A stretch of 64,000 bases of DNA from Bacteroidota bacterium (GTDB taxonomy: Bacteria > Bacteroidota > Bacteroidia > UBA8524), in assembly GCA_008933805.1 (NCBI GenBank), contig WBUH01000001.1, positions 124,001-188,000 of the forward strand, in the 5' to 3' direction. The position numbers and the translations under genes are program-made. Under the pieces are notes generated by a model. The model was not told where the DNA came from and made no database searches. It saw only the letters and a program-made list of their open reading frames with translations. This document shows, one piece after another, positions 33,555-42,667 of this stretch; the first letter of the stretch is position 1; every line of letters starts with the position of its first letter.

Positions 33555-34871
33555 ATGAATATTTTACAACGGATATTTTCAAAAAAAGAAACCCCTCAAA
33601 ATGTTGTTTCCAACGACTTGAAGCGGATGGCAAAAAAAGACCCGGGCGCCTTTATGATTTCTATCATAAAACAACAGCGCAGCCTTTTTAATAAAGAAAT
33701 AAATACTTGGAAGGCAGCAAGGGCAGAGGCATTGGACATATACAACCCAAAACGGATTTTATTAACCGAACTGTACAGGGATATTGAACTGGACGGGTTT
33801 ATCAGGGGCATTAGTAAAAACAGGGTACTCAGGGTGAGCAACAAGCCTTTTAAAATTGTAAACGGCTCTACAGGCAAAGAGGACAAGGAAAAAACACGCC
33901 TATTGCACAAACGCTGGTTTAAACTGCTAATAAAGCAAGCTGTCCGCGCATCCTATCACGGCCATAGCCTTGTGTATTTTAAAGAGCCCGACCCTGTTAC
34001 AGGGCTGTTTAAACAAATTGAATTGGTGCCCCGCGAGCACGTTGTACCCGAATGGAATGCAGTATTTCCCGACCCGCGAGGGTTTGAATATTTTGATTAC
34101 AGCCAGCCACCGTTCTCAGATTTTATAATCCCTATCGACGGGGAGGAAGATTTGGGGCTTTTTGATGCCGCTGCACCGTTGTATATCATTAAAAAGCATA
34201 GTTGGCAAAACTGGGATGAGTTTGAAGAAATGTTTGGCCTGCCTATCCGCATAGCCCAAACCGCCAGCCAGGACAAAAAGGTGCTTGCCGAGATTGAAAA
34301 ATGGATGCAGGAAATGGGCAGCGCTGCCTACGGCATATTCCCCTCAGATACGGTACTGGATATAAAAGAAAACAAGCAAACCGATGCGTTTGATGTGTTT
34401 TACCAAAAAATCAAAGGCTGTAACGAGGAGTTGGAAATACTGCTGACAGGCAACAAAAATGCCAGTCAGGAAGGGGGTACCTACGGCAAGCAGGAAGCCC
34501 TTTTGGTAGAGCAGGATGAGGTTACAAAAGACGATATGGGGTTTGTTGAGGATTTGGTGAATGATGAAATTTTGCCCCGCCTGCGTTTATACGGCTACCC
34601 TTTGGGCGAAGATGATGTGTTTGCATTTGATAACACTGAACGCTTAGGCATTAAAGAAATGGCTGACGTATATAAAGTGGTGGTAAAAGACATGGGGTTT
34701 GAGGTGGACGAGGAGGAGATGAACGAGCGACTGAGCATAAAAACCAATGGCCGCCGTAAACCAACAAAAGCCGCCGAACCTTTGGCCGACAAAAACAAAC
34801 AGGAGGTTTTGAAAAACTTTATTGCCCAACAGAAAGCAATAGCCAAGCTGTATTTTAACAAAGATGTGTAA
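33555..34871 (+). CDS. Portal protein (DUF935, Mu gp29-like)
   Basis: A 438-residue protein. The text LLTELYRDIELDGFIRGISKNRVLRV, LVPREHVVPEWNAVFPDPRG, EEMFGLPIRIAQTAS and ITDAFDVFY-like stretches fit DUF935 portal proteins. It forms the ring through which DNA enters and leaves the head. It overlaps the MuF-like gene start by 8 nt, the standard neighbour. Confidence 0.88.
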   Translation: MNILQRIFSKKETPQNVVSNDLKRMAKKDPGAFMISIIKQQRSLFNKEINTWKAARAEALDIYNPKRILLTELYRDIELDGFIRGISKNRVLRVSNKPFKIVNGSTGKEDKEKTRLLHKRWFKLLIKQAVRASYHGHSLVYFKEPDPVTGLFKQIELVPREHVVPEWNAVFPDPRGFEYFDYSQPPFSDFIIPIDGEEDLGLFDAAAPLYIIKKHSWQNWDEFEEMFGLPIRIAQTASQDKKVLAEIEKWMQEMGSAAYGIFPSDTVLDIKENKQTDAFDVFYQKIKGCNEELEILLTGNKNASQEGGTYGKQEALLVEQDEVTKDDMGFVEDLVNDEILPRLRLYGYPLGEDDVFAFDNTERLGIKEMADVYKVVVKDMGFEVDEEEMNERLSIKTNGRRKPTKAAEPLADKNKQEVLKNFIAQQKAIAKLYFNKDV

Positions 34872-36138
34872 CAGGGCCGCGCATATAGTTATGGAGCTTC
34901 CCTATGCCATTCGCAAAAAGCTGGATGAATTGGGAAACAGTATGGCAAACAAGCTGTGGAACGGTGAAATTACCGCAAAAGGCATCCATACCGCTACATC
35001 GGTTTATACATTTAAAGAGTTGCGCAAGGGGCTGTTTAAGACTTTGGGAGGGGGGTTTGATACCCTGAAACCCGGCACGCCTTTATACAACCGCGCCGCA
35101 CAAATAGAACTGGATGCCCTTTTGTTTTCTGCCCTGAAAAACAACCGGCTGTGCGCGGCCATGTCTTCATTAAAAAGTTTTGGGGTGGATAAAGAAACCT
35201 TTATGCGTGAGTTTAAGCTGGCATTTGATACCAGCTATATTACCCAACTGGATGCAGAACTGGATCATGTACGGGCGGTAACCGAAAGCGCAAAACAGTG
35301 GAGCGAAGCAGTAGAACGCGCAGCAGACGGGTTTGACTGGCTTAAATACCATACCATGCAGGATGAGAGGGTGCGCGATGAGCACCGACCATGGGACAAT
35401 ATAAAACTACCCCTTACGCACAGCTTTTGGCGCACGCATTACCCTCCCAATGGTTACCGCTGCCGCTGTTATGCTACCAGCGATTTTGAAGGTCCCGAAG
35501 TACACCCTTTGGAAAGCGAATTAAAAGCCAACCCATTGGCAGCGGAATTCCGCCGGAACTTTGGCGCGGACGGCAAAGCCTTTACCGGCTCACCCACCCA
35601 CCCCTATATTAAAGACTTTGATTTTGCTGCCATGCGCCCACTCAATCTTCAAATCAATGCCCTGAAAACAGAACTACAGGCATATACACAAGTGAAGGGC
35701 ACAGCAGTATATGAACACCCGCTAATTAACCCTGCTGAGGTAGAAATGAACCGAAAACAGGCTGTGCGCCTGTCAAAAACTACCGGGGCAAAAATCACAC
35801 TTACCCCTGATGCAAAACTTACGGGTTTTAAAAACCCCGACAGTATTGCCGCAAAAAAACCAGTTGAATTTAAGCACATCACGGGCAGCAACGTAACTAA
35901 CACCATAAAGCGGGATGTAAGCCATGCAGGCAAGCAAGGGGCGCACACTGTGTGCCTTTTTATCGAAACTGAGGCATATAATAAGGCCGCCGTAATACGT
36001 GCATTAAAAGCGGTGGCCGGACAGCCCGAAAATTACACCGGGGTAAAACTTATCGTGCTGCAATTGGATTTTTTGGAAACGGATATACTGATTGAACGGG
36101 ACAGAATAGGGGACTTTGATTTTGATATGCTGCCCTAA
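34864..36138 (+). CDS. MuF-like minor head protein with C-terminal CdiA-type nuclease-like domain
   Basis: A 424-residue protein. The first 240 residues are an SPP1 gp7/Mu F-type head morphogenesis domain: DEHRPWDNIKLPLTHSFW, then HYPPNGYRCRCYATSDF. From about residue 300 a separate domain contains GAKITLTPDAKLTGFKNPDSI, KPVEFKHITGSN and VTNTIKRDVSHAGKQGAHTV. This resembles the C-terminal nuclease domains of CdiA/polymorphic toxins (xNPD...E-x-K, then NxI...A.KQ). Such MuF fusions may be ejected into the host cell with DNA. Toxin activity is inferred. Confidence 0.75.
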   Translation: MCNRAAHIVMELPYAIRKKLDELGNSMANKLWNGEITAKGIHTATSVYTFKELRKGLFKTLGGGFDTLKPGTPLYNRAAQIELDALLFSALKNNRLCAAMSSLKSFGVDKETFMREFKLAFDTSYITQLDAELDHVRAVTESAKQWSEAVERAADGFDWLKYHTMQDERVRDEHRPWDNIKLPLTHSFWRTHYPPNGYRCRCYATSDFEGPEVHPLESELKANPLAAEFRRNFGADGKAFTGSPTHPYIKDFDFAAMRPLNLQINALKTELQAYTQVKGTAVYEHPLINPAEVEMNRKQAVRLSKTTGAKITLTPDAKLTGFKNPDSIAAKKPVEFKHITGSNVTNTIKRDVSHAGKQGAHTVCLFIETEAYNKAAVIRALKAVAGQPENYTGVKLIVLQLDFLETDILIERDRIGDFDFDMLP

Positions 36139-36243
36139 AACGCCAAAAGCCACCTTGCGGCAGCTTTTGGTTGGAGCCGTCGCCGCTTGTGGTTAGCAAA
36201 CTGGCGGCGGCAAAACAGTACAAATATAATAAAGAACGGTGAA

Positions 36244-38175
36244 ATGAAAAAATCGCTTGAGTATGTGATTAATATGCGCCCCGGCGATATGCGCGGGGTA
36301 GATATGGGCAAGGCTAAAGTAATGGGGCTGGATAGGGCCGTTAAAACCTTGGGCAATGATTTTGCCAAAAGTACCCAAACACTGGCTACGCAGATTGACC
36401 GCAGCATGGGCCAGCTTACCACCCGGTTAGACAGGCACATGCGCATTATGGGCCACAAATATAACAAGGCACTTGGGGTGATGGGTAACAATGGTGGGGG
36501 GGGTGGTAAGTCAGGTGGAGGTGGGTTGTTTGAAATGGGTGCATTATCACGGTTTCTTGCCCCGGCAGCTATTATAGGGGCCGGAAAAATGGCTATTGAT
36601 TTTTCTGATCAGGCTACAGAGGTTAAAATGCAGGTGCAAAGCCTTGATAATGCTATCAAGTTTGCCAACGCAAAAGAAGGTGAAAAAAACCTGTTGTATT
36701 TAGACCAAACAGCCAATAAGCTGGGTAATGATTTGATGGCTGCCAAAGAGGGGTTTGCCCTGTTAAGCGCGGGGGCATTGGGCACTAAAATAACCAATGT
36801 TCAGGTAAAGGATATGTACGAAAGTGTGGCCGGGGCACTTACGGTGATGGGCAGGAGTGCCGAAGACCAAAAGGGCACTTTTTTAGCCCTTAGCCAAATC
36901 ATGGGCAAGGGCAAGGTACAGGCCGAGGAATTGAGGGGTCAGATAGGTGAGCGCATACCGGGGGCGTTTAACATCGCAGCGCGGGCAATGGGGGTAACCA
37001 ATGCCCAATTGGATAAAATGATGGCAGACGGTAAACTGATGGCCGAAGACTTTTTACCCAAATTTGCTGCGGAATTAAAGCGAACTTTTGCCAGCGGTTT
37101 GCCAACAGCAATGCAAAGCACCCGTGCTGAAATGACCCGCATTGAAAACCAAACCGTAAAAACAATGGCGGTACTGGGTGATCAGTTGGAAGGGGTAAGT
37201 TTGGGGTGGAAACAAGTGAAACTGGCGGCTATGCAAGCACTCAGTGAGTATTTACCTAAACAGGACGTTGCAAAGCCATTGTACGCTGTTAATGCGGAAC
37301 TGAATAAAAATTTTGAAACACTGCAAAGTTTAATTCCCGGAACTGAAGAATATAATGCGTTGCGGGAAAAGATTAACTCCACCTATCCCCAATACCTGCA
37401 AAACCTGATAACTGAAAAAGATACGCTTTGGGATTTAAAGTATGCGCAGGAACAGGCAAACGAAGTTATGAAAGCCCGAAGGGTGGGGATGATTGGGAAA
37501 GAGCGTATAAAAGAACTTGAGGAGGAAAAGCGGGCCACCTTACACTTAATGGCCTACAGCGAGCGCAAAATACTTGATGTGGAAGCCCGGCGCAGAATGG
37601 GGGACAAAGCAGGGTTGTTTGAAGCCAATTTTAACGATCAAATATCGCAACACCTAAAACTTATAGACGGAGCCAAAAATGCCCTTACTGAAATAGACAA
37701 TAAAATTACCCGTGAGCGGGATATAACCTTTAAAGTTAGTTTTGAAGGTAACCGCAGGGGTTTGTTGAACGACGCAAAAAGCATACAGGAGTTAGCTATG
37801 GCGATGTACGGGCAAAACGCAGGTGATTATAGCAAGGCCAGCCCGCAGGCAATTGCCGGGTTAGTAACTGCTGCTAACCGTAAATTTGGGAGCCAGGTGC
37901 AGTTTAGTTCTTTTGGATTAAAACAGGACAAAAAAGGGAACTGGGTATTTGGTTCTGATGATGCTACCGGTGTGGCCGGTGGCGGTTCGGGTTCACCGTA
38001 CAGCCCCACAGTATCGGCGGGGCGCAGCGTGCGCAACGTAAGCGTGCAAATTGAAAACCTTATACGGGAATTTACAGTTAACACCAGCAGCACCAACGAG
38101 GCCATCCCGGACATGAAACGCGGGGTAACCGATTCGCTTACCCGTGCTGTAACTGATTTTGAAAGCGCATTGTAA
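36244..38175 (+). CDS. Tape measure protein
   Basis: A 643-residue protein. The N-terminal tape-measure domain spans about residues 90-290 (DFSDQATEVKMQVQSLDNAIKFA, LSQIMGKGKVQAEELRGQIGERIPG), preceded by a Gly-rich linker. The rest is helical, with coiled-coil stretches, and ends with a Ser/Thr-rich tail. It sets tail length. I chose the ATG at 36244 because an earlier start lacks conservation. It lies in the + block with head genes, although its usual chaperone partner is on the - strand 12 kb away. Confidence 0.85.
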   Translation: MKKSLEYVINMRPGDMRGVDMGKAKVMGLDRAVKTLGNDFAKSTQTLATQIDRSMGQLTTRLDRHMRIMGHKYNKALGVMGNNGGGGGKSGGGGLFEMGALSRFLAPAAIIGAGKMAIDFSDQATEVKMQVQSLDNAIKFANAKEGEKNLLYLDQTANKLGNDLMAAKEGFALLSAGALGTKITNVQVKDMYESVAGALTVMGRSAEDQKGTFLALSQIMGKGKVQAEELRGQIGERIPGAFNIAARAMGVTNAQLDKMMADGKLMAEDFLPKFAAELKRTFASGLPTAMQSTRAEMTRIENQTVKTMAVLGDQLEGVSLGWKQVKLAAMQALSEYLPKQDVAKPLYAVNAELNKNFETLQSLIPGTEEYNALREKINSTYPQYLQNLITEKDTLWDLKYAQEQANEVMKARRVGMIGKERIKELEEEKRATLHLMAYSERKILDVEARRRMGDKAGLFEANFNDQISQHLKLIDGAKNALTEIDNKITRERDITFKVSFEGNRRGLLNDAKSIQELAMAMYGQNAGDYSKASPQAIAGLVTAANRKFGSQVQFSSFGLKQDKKGNWVFGSDDATGVAGGGSGSPYSPTVSAGRSVRNVSVQIENLIREFTVNTSSTNEAIPDMKRGVTDSLTRAVTDFESAL

Positions 38176-38753
38176 TGCAACAAAACCGTAACTACATAAC
38201 CTTTGAGCGGATAAAGCAAAATTTTCGCAACCGCAACCATGTGGCTATGCGCAATATTGCTTTTTTGGCTGCCCAGTTTTTCCGCGAAAACTTTAAGCGG
38301 GGCGGGGTACAAAACGGCACTTTTACCCCTTGGAAACAACGCAAGTTTGAGTTTCCCGGCAAGCGCAGGCAATTGTTGTACAAAGGGGGCGAGTTATTCA
38401 GGGGCATACAGCACATGACGGCACGCAACAAGGCCATTGTATTTAATAACGTAAACTATGCGCTTATACACCAGCAGGGCGGCGAAATACCCGTTACCCC
38501 TGCTATGCGCCGTTTTTTTTGGGCAATGGCCTATAAAGCCGGTGCAGGCAAATCATTAAAAAAAGACGGAACGCCTGGCAACAGCCAAAAAAACAAAAGC
38601 CTTGACGCTGCGGGTGAAATATGGCGCAACCTTGCTTTAACCAAAAAACAAACCCTTACCGTCCCCTCACGCCCTATATTTTACCATAGTGTTGATTTGG
38701 AACGTAAAATAGAACGGTATATAAACACACACATTCAATCATTACAGCGATGA
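38175..38753 (+). CDS. Phage virion morphogenesis protein (Mu gpG-like)
   Basis: A 192-residue protein with FFRENFKRGGVQNGTFTPWKQRK, then LLYKGGELFRGIQHMTARN and IHQQGGEIPVTP, which are hallmarks of the gpG/virion morphogenesis family (head-tail or tail completion). It shares a base with the tape-measure stop and overlaps the next gene by 4 nt. In Mu, gpG binds to the tail-head junction region. Confidence 0.82.
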   Translation: MQQNRNYITFERIKQNFRNRNHVAMRNIAFLAAQFFRENFKRGGVQNGTFTPWKQRKFEFPGKRRQLLYKGGELFRGIQHMTARNKAIVFNNVNYALIHQQGGEIPVTPAMRRFFWAMAYKAGAGKSLKKDGTPGNSQKNKSLDAAGEIWRNLALTKKQTLTVPSRPIFYHSVDLERKIERYINTHIQSLQR

Positions 38754-39295
38754 GTATAAAGAAAAACCTATTTTTAGCCCTTCAGGAACAATTACGCACT
38801 GTTGACCGTATGCAGTGGGTGGATAAGAACATGGGACAGGTACGCCTGTTGGATGATACCGGTGCGCTGGTACCCATGCCCGCAGTACTGATTGAATTTA
38901 GCGAGGCCGCTTATGCACGCACAGGGGCAGGGGTGCAACGCGGGCAATGTGTAGTACGCTTTACCGTGTTGTATGAAAACTATGCCGACAGCCATGCGGA
39001 CAGCACCAACAAAGATGTTGCGCTGCGCTATTTTGATTTTACCGAAGCGGTTTATAAAGCACTTGAGGGGTTTGAATATCCCGGATGTACACCTTTAACA
39101 CGAATGGGCGAAGAGGAGGACAACGACCATAGTAATTTTATTGTAACCAACCTGATTTTTGCCACTGAGATTACCGATGATTCAGCAGCGCAAAAAACTA
39201 TACCGCTGGGCAAATCCCTTGAAGTGAACGCTACATTTAAAACGCCAAGCTCAAGGCCTGAAGACACCACAAAAACCGATTTTGTAATCCCATAA
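38750..39295 (+). CDS. gp37-like tail terminator protein
   Basis: A 181-residue protein, beginning MSIKKNLFLALQEQLRTVD, with a PAVLIEFSEAAYARTGAGVQRG region and later strands (VVRFTVLYENYADSH). The pattern resembles small tail terminator or completion proteins (Mu gp37-type). It is the last gene of the + block and ends at a bidirectional hairpin. Confidence 0.6.
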   Translation: MSIKKNLFLALQEQLRTVDRMQWVDKNMGQVRLLDDTGALVPMPAVLIEFSEAAYARTGAGVQRGQCVVRFTVLYENYADSHADSTNKDVALRYFDFTEAVYKALEGFEYPGCTPLTRMGEEEDNDHSNFIVTNLIFATEITDDSAAQKTIPLGKSLEVNATFKTPSSRPEDTTKTDFVIP

Positions 39296-39296
39296 T

Positions 39297-39324
39297 AAAA
39301 AAGCCCGGCGATTACCGGGCTTTT
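39297..39324. terminator. Bidirectional terminator between convergent phage blocks
   Basis: A 10-bp perfect stem (AAAAGCCCGG, 39299-39308, with CCGGGCTTTT, 39315-39324) has a 6-nt loop. It separates the + late block from the - early/middle block. Confidence 0.88.
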
Positions 39325-39341
39325 ATGCTGTTGTAAACATC

Positions 39342-39614
39342 TTAATCATACGGTCGGCAAAGCTGGATACTTACCTTGCCTAAGCCCGGAAAAGCCTCCA
39401 TGTATTCAGACCATACCCCGCCCTCTGTTAAGTTGTACTTTTGCCGCAAATAGGATATACTGTCCAAATCTTTCAGGTCTATTTTATGGGGCACTTCTAT
39501 TTCAATCCCAAATTCTACATCCATAGGGTTGACTGCAATAGCCTGCTTTTCGTCTTCGTTCCTGATAAACAAACGCCTTGCGTCTTCTATCAATTGTTGT
39601 TTTTCATTTTCCAT
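39342..39614 (-). CDS. Hypothetical phage protein (90 aa)
   Basis: A 90-residue acidic protein (MENEKQQLIEDARRLFIRNEDEKQAIAVNP...) with no known motif. It is the last gene of the minus-strand early/middle set and is separated from the HTH gene by about 55 bp. Function unknown. Confidence 0.5.
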   Translation of the reverse strand: MENEKQQLIEDARRLFIRNEDEKQAIAVNPMDVEFGIEIEVPHKIDLKDLDSISYLRQKYNLTEGGVWSEYMEAFPGLGKVSIQLCRPYD

Positions 39615-39668
39615 ACAGCAAACCTACTTACAGCCCATAAGGGGATAAATTTTATTTTCCCGATGCCT

Positions 39669-39863
39669 TTATTTTCTTTCCCTATCCTCCGATTCAGCAG
39701 CCATTAAACGCACAATGCGGGCAATGGTGGTTTCGCTTAAAAAGTATTTTTTGCCCAGGTCGGTCAGTATCTCCCCGTGCCGCATCCTTTTTTTAATAAA
39801 CTTGTGCCTGTATTCTTCGTATATGGCCTTATCTTTAAGTTGTTTTTGTGTTAGTTTTGGCAT
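39669..39863 (-). CDS. Small HTH protein, Mor/C-like position
   Basis: A 64-residue basic protein with an HTH-like stretch (ILTDLGKKYFLSETTIARIVRLM). It stands at the end of the early block, next to the late genes, where Mu keeps its middle/late activators Mor and C. It is shorter than those. It is a candidate regulator of the divergent late promoters at 30638-30738. DNA-binding function is inferred. Confidence 0.55.
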   Translation of the reverse strand: MPKLTQKQLKDKAIYEEYRHKFIKKRMRHGEILTDLGKKYFLSETTIARIVRLMAAESEDRERK

Positions 39864-39870
39864 GGCGGTT

Positions 39871-40251
39871 TTAGCTTAGTTGGGGGTGTACTTCGGTGAA
39901 AAGGGATGTTATTGCAGCATCATCAACATTATAATACAGGTACCCGTATCGGTATAGCTCCCAAAGTGCGCAGGTTTCTGCCACAGGAAGGCTTATAGCA
40001 CTAATGGTTAAGTCTTCGGCCAGTTTCTTTTTAAACTTCACCATAGCATTGTAGCATAGCTCTATTACCATTACTTCCAATGGATCTTTGCTCAGGGTAT
40101 CGTTTTCTTTTAGTTGTGGTACCCCATCCAGTTTTATTTTGCGGTAAGCGCGCTCTATGGCTGTGCATACAAGTTTTAACTCGTAATGGCTTAGCTTCAT
40201 GGTTATGGCCTTATCAGAAGCCGTGATGCGGCGTTGTATTGCTTTTGTCAT
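39871..40251 (-). CDS. Hypothetical phage protein (126 aa)
   Basis: A 126-residue protein, mainly helical (LSHYELKLVCTAIERAYRKIKLDG; VIELCYNAMVKFKKKLAED). I recognise no family. It overlaps the GemA-like gene's stop by 4 nt, so the two are translationally coupled. It is similar in length to DGR accessory proteins (Avd), but I see no sequence resemblance to claim that. Confidence 0.5.
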   Translation of the reverse strand: MTKAIQRRITASDKAITMKLSHYELKLVCTAIERAYRKIKLDGVPQLKENDTLSKDPLEVMVIELCYNAMVKFKKKLAEDLTISAISLPVAETCALWELYRYGYLYYNVDDAAITSLFTEVHPQLS

Positions 40252-40643
40252 TTGCCGGTTAGATAATGGTTTAACATCTGCTCCACTTGCGTTACCAGCT
40301 TAGGCAGTTCGTTGTACTTATACTTGTGCAGGCGCTTGTGCAGGTAGCCGTATTTTACCAGTCGCTGGTTCATATAGGTAATATCCACCTTGTCAGGCTG
40401 GCCGGGTATCGTCCAACGCATTTGGTGGGCCATGCTGTATATTTTATCCCTCATTTTTTGGCATGGGTCTTCTTTGGGTTGTGCGCCCAGCTTATCCAAT
40501 AGCTGGCGTGCCTCTTCCAACGTGGTTTCCCGCAGGCTGGTGGTGCGCCCGTTCGTTGCTGCCTCCACTATCTGCTCTTTATCCAATCCCAAACGGCGGA
40601 TAAGGGTCATTATGGCGGTTTTCTGTGGTGTAGTAGCTAACAT
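40248..40643 (-). CDS. GemA-like regulatory protein (DUF1018, Mu gp16-like)
   Basis: A 131-residue protein with the DUF1018 pattern: MTLIRRLGLDKEQIVEAATNG..., a LEEARQLLDKLG helix, MRDKIYSMAHQMRWTIPGQ and LHKYKYNELPKLVTQVEQML. In Mu, GemA modulates host gene expression and DNA topology. It lies in the early block with its neighbours packed on both sides. Confidence 0.75.
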   Translation of the reverse strand: MLATTPQKTAIMTLIRRLGLDKEQIVEAATNGRTTSLRETTLEEARQLLDKLGAQPKEDPCQKMRDKIYSMAHQMRWTIPGQPDKVDITYMNQRLVKYGYLHKRLHKYKYNELPKLVTQVEQMLNHYLTGK

Positions 40644-40646
40644 ACT

Positions 40647-41078
40647 TTATGCTTTATTCCAGTCGGTTTCAAAGTATTTTCTCGATATAAAACGCTCAGG
40701 CCATACCTGCGCTACGCCGGTGCGTGTGAGGTAGCGTTTGTAGGGACGTATTGACATGATTACCCTGTGCTTATCCGCATCGCTTAGTTTTTTGTATTGC
40801 GTTTCAGCCTGTTGTTTTCCCACTTTATAGCCATATTGGTTATAAAACACATCAAAGCTCAGGTCTTGGGGCATTAGTTCCAGCTTCATCGTTGCGCCGG
40901 GGTTTTTTGTCATCGCAACTGCCGCCCCAAGCGTCCGAGGCAGGTTATTAAAGAAGTAGTTGGTTTGTTTCTCGTCCAGTTCGGCCTGTATTTCAAACCC
41001 GATTAAACTGTCGTTTAAATCAAATTTAAACTGTATTTCACCTGCAAACCGTTGTGATGTGAGTATATAGGTTTTCAT
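40647..41078 (-). CDS. Hypothetical phage protein (143 aa)
   Basis: A 143-residue protein: MKTYILTSQRFAGEIQFKFDLN, then a beta-rich first half and a basic C-terminal half (DADKHRVIMSIRPYKRYLTR). It is 3 bp from the GemA-like gene. Bacteroidota Mu-like phages often carry such a gene here, but I do not know a function. Confidence 0.55.
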   Translation of the reverse strand: MKTYILTSQRFAGEIQFKFDLNDSLIGFEIQAELDEKQTNYFFNNLPRTLGAAVAMTKNPGATMKLELMPQDLSFDVFYNQYGYKVGKQQAETQYKKLSDADKHRVIMSIRPYKRYLTRTGVAQVWPERFISRKYFETDWNKA

Positions 41079-41088
41079 AGTGCATTTA

Positions 41089-41700
41089 CTATTTACCGGT
41101 TGCTATTAAACCACGTTCGTAAATATTGCGCGTTACCCTTACCTTTGGGTCACAGTATTGGGTGTACTTATACTTTCGTAGTGAATACAAATCAAAGCAG
41201 GCATCACATATTTCACCGCACAAACATTCATCTGGTTGGTAATACCGTTTTTTATTAATTGAATTAATATCAATAGCCCTTACCAGTTCAACGCTGTCTT
41301 CATACACAACGGTTGAAAACATATCGTCCCTATAATACGGCCAACTTGTTGTGCGGTATATCCCTGCTTTTAAACCATACTTCCTTTCATATTCCTCGCT
41401 TATATGAAGTTTGAAGTCTTCCTTTTTTTCAGCCCCAATAAATAAATCATGGCATATAGCACACCGGGTATAAACTTTGTCTTCCATGCAGTCCCAGCAG
41501 TACAGGTTTCCTTCATGTTCATGCAGATAGTCATCAGTATCATAAACTGACTGCCCACAATGGCAACAACTCAAATCGCCTTCTGCAAGCGTTACAGTTT
41601 TTATAACATCTCGTCGAGTATTAATATCATTTGCATCCCCTGTTGATAAAAGGTGAGCAAGGTATTTTATTCGTTCTTGTTTTATTTCATCCTTTGTCAT
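41089..41700 (-). CDS. Cys-rich zinc-ribbon/LIM-like phage protein
   Basis: A 203-residue protein with several Cys pairs: CCHCGQSVYDTDDYLHEHEG, YCWDCMEDKVYTRCAICHDL and CLCGEICDACFDLY. The CxxC / CxxC / CxxC spacing resembles zinc-ribbon or LIM-type modules that fold on Zn. It is in the early block with no predicted catalytic residue. It may bind nucleic acid or host proteins. Confidence 0.65.
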   Translation of the reverse strand: MTKDEIKQERIKYLAHLLSTGDANDINTRRDVIKTVTLAEGDLSCCHCGQSVYDTDDYLHEHEGNLYCWDCMEDKVYTRCAICHDLFIGAEKKEDFKLHISEEYERKYGLKAGIYRTTSWPYYRDDMFSTVVYEDSVELVRAIDINSINKKRYYQPDECLCGEICDACFDLYSLRKYKYTQYCDPKVRVTRNIYERGLIATGK

Positions 41701-41705
41701 GGTGT

Positions 41706-41951
41706 TTATTTATTAAAATAGGCGTGAATTACGGCGCACAGCACCCACGAACCCTGTACGGGGTGTATGTTTTTATTCTCCTGTAAAAATTCGTTATACC
41801 AAGCCTCAACGCCCAATAGTTTTACTTTTCTAATAAACTCTACCTCGCTGTCAACGGATGCAATAACCCTATCATAACACTCCCCGGTAACTTCTATTAC
41901 CGAGGGGTTAATAAACAGGCTTTGCAGTTCCATTATTTGCGAGAAATTCAT
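41706..41951 (-). CDS. Small phage protein (81 aa)
   Basis: An 81-residue protein (MNFSQIMELQSLFINPSVIEVTGE...) with a hydrophobic C-terminus (QGSWVLCAVIHAYFNK). No family recognised. It lies 5 bp from the Cys-rich gene and 1 bp from the next one, so it belongs to the same transcript. Confidence 0.5.
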   Translation of the reverse strand: MNFSQIMELQSLFINPSVIEVTGECYDRVIASVDSEVEFIRKVKLLGVEAWYNEFLQENKNIHPVQGSWVLCAVIHAYFNK

Positions 41952-41952
41952 T

Positions 41953-42255
41953 TTATTTCAATTCACTTTTACCAAGTTGGTACATAAGCTGTCCATACTC
42001 ATTCATAGCATCAAGACAGCCTTTAATCATGTCCGCTGCATCGTCATCTGCTTTAACTATTTCCCAAAATTGTTCCTGCTCTTGCGGGTTAAGTTTGTCG
42101 CCTGTCATAACGTCGGCCAGTTTTTCCTTTAAAATTTGTTCAGGTGTTTTCATATTATTCGTTTTTAGTTCATAACAATCGCACTCTTCACAGCGGGGGC
42201 AGTAATTAACCCCACACTTATCGCATTTGTAATGTTTCATACAATGGTTAGCCAT
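41953..42255 (-). CDS. Small phage protein with Cys cluster (100 aa)
   Basis: A 100-residue protein. The first 30 residues hold CDKCGVNYCPRCEECDCYE, a probable zinc-binding module. The rest is helical and acidic (ILKEKLADVMTG, FWEIVKADDDAAD). A second start (MKTPEQILKEKL) at 42153 could give a form without the Cys cluster. Function unknown. Confidence 0.5.
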   Translation of the reverse strand: MANHCMKHYKCDKCGVNYCPRCEECDCYELKTNNMKTPEQILKEKLADVMTGDKLNPQEQEQFWEIVKADDDAADMIKGCLDAMNEYGQLMYQLGKSELK

Positions 42256-42256
42256 A

Positions 42257-42655
42257 TCAATATTTAAAATCAGTCCAGTGGATGAGTTTAAACTCTTTTT
42301 CCCCTCCTGCCACTTTTACCAATGGTAAAAACCACTCTTCAAAGTCGCTCCACTCATCAAATCCGTCATTTTTGGCAAATGCCATGCCGGCAATATCCCA
42401 AAGCCTATTACCGTCAACATACAAAACCAAATAATCAATATTTGATGTGGTGGTGTCGGTTTTCATAACTACCCGTTGGGTGCTTTTGCAGTTATGTTTA
42501 TCGTTAAATGTATGCTGGTTTGGGGTACGCATACCCGTAACCATGTGTATTTTGTTACCCTGCTTCCAACGGTCGGCGGGGTCATCACGCAGGGTATGTA
42601 TTTTGCTGCCTGCTTCAATTTTGGGCACAAACTGTTTTTTAAATCCGAGTATCAT
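42257..42655 (-). CDS. ASCH-domain-like protein
   Basis: A 132-residue protein with MILGFKKQFVPKIEAGSKIHTLRDDPADRWKQG..., a pattern typical of ASCH-type domains in phages (K-I-x-x-G-x-K-x-H-T-x-R). Such domains bind RNA or modified bases. It lies 12 bp downstream of the reverse transcriptase stop and could be cotranscribed with it. It does not resemble an Avd helper. Confidence 0.65.
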   Translation of the reverse strand: MILGFKKQFVPKIEAGSKIHTLRDDPADRWKQGNKIHMVTGMRTPNQHTFNDKHNCKSTQRVVMKTDTTTSNIDYLVLYVDGNRLWDIAGMAFAKNDGFDEWSDFEEWFLPLVKVAGGEKEFKLIHWTDFKY

Positions 42656-42667
42656 AATTGGTGGTTA

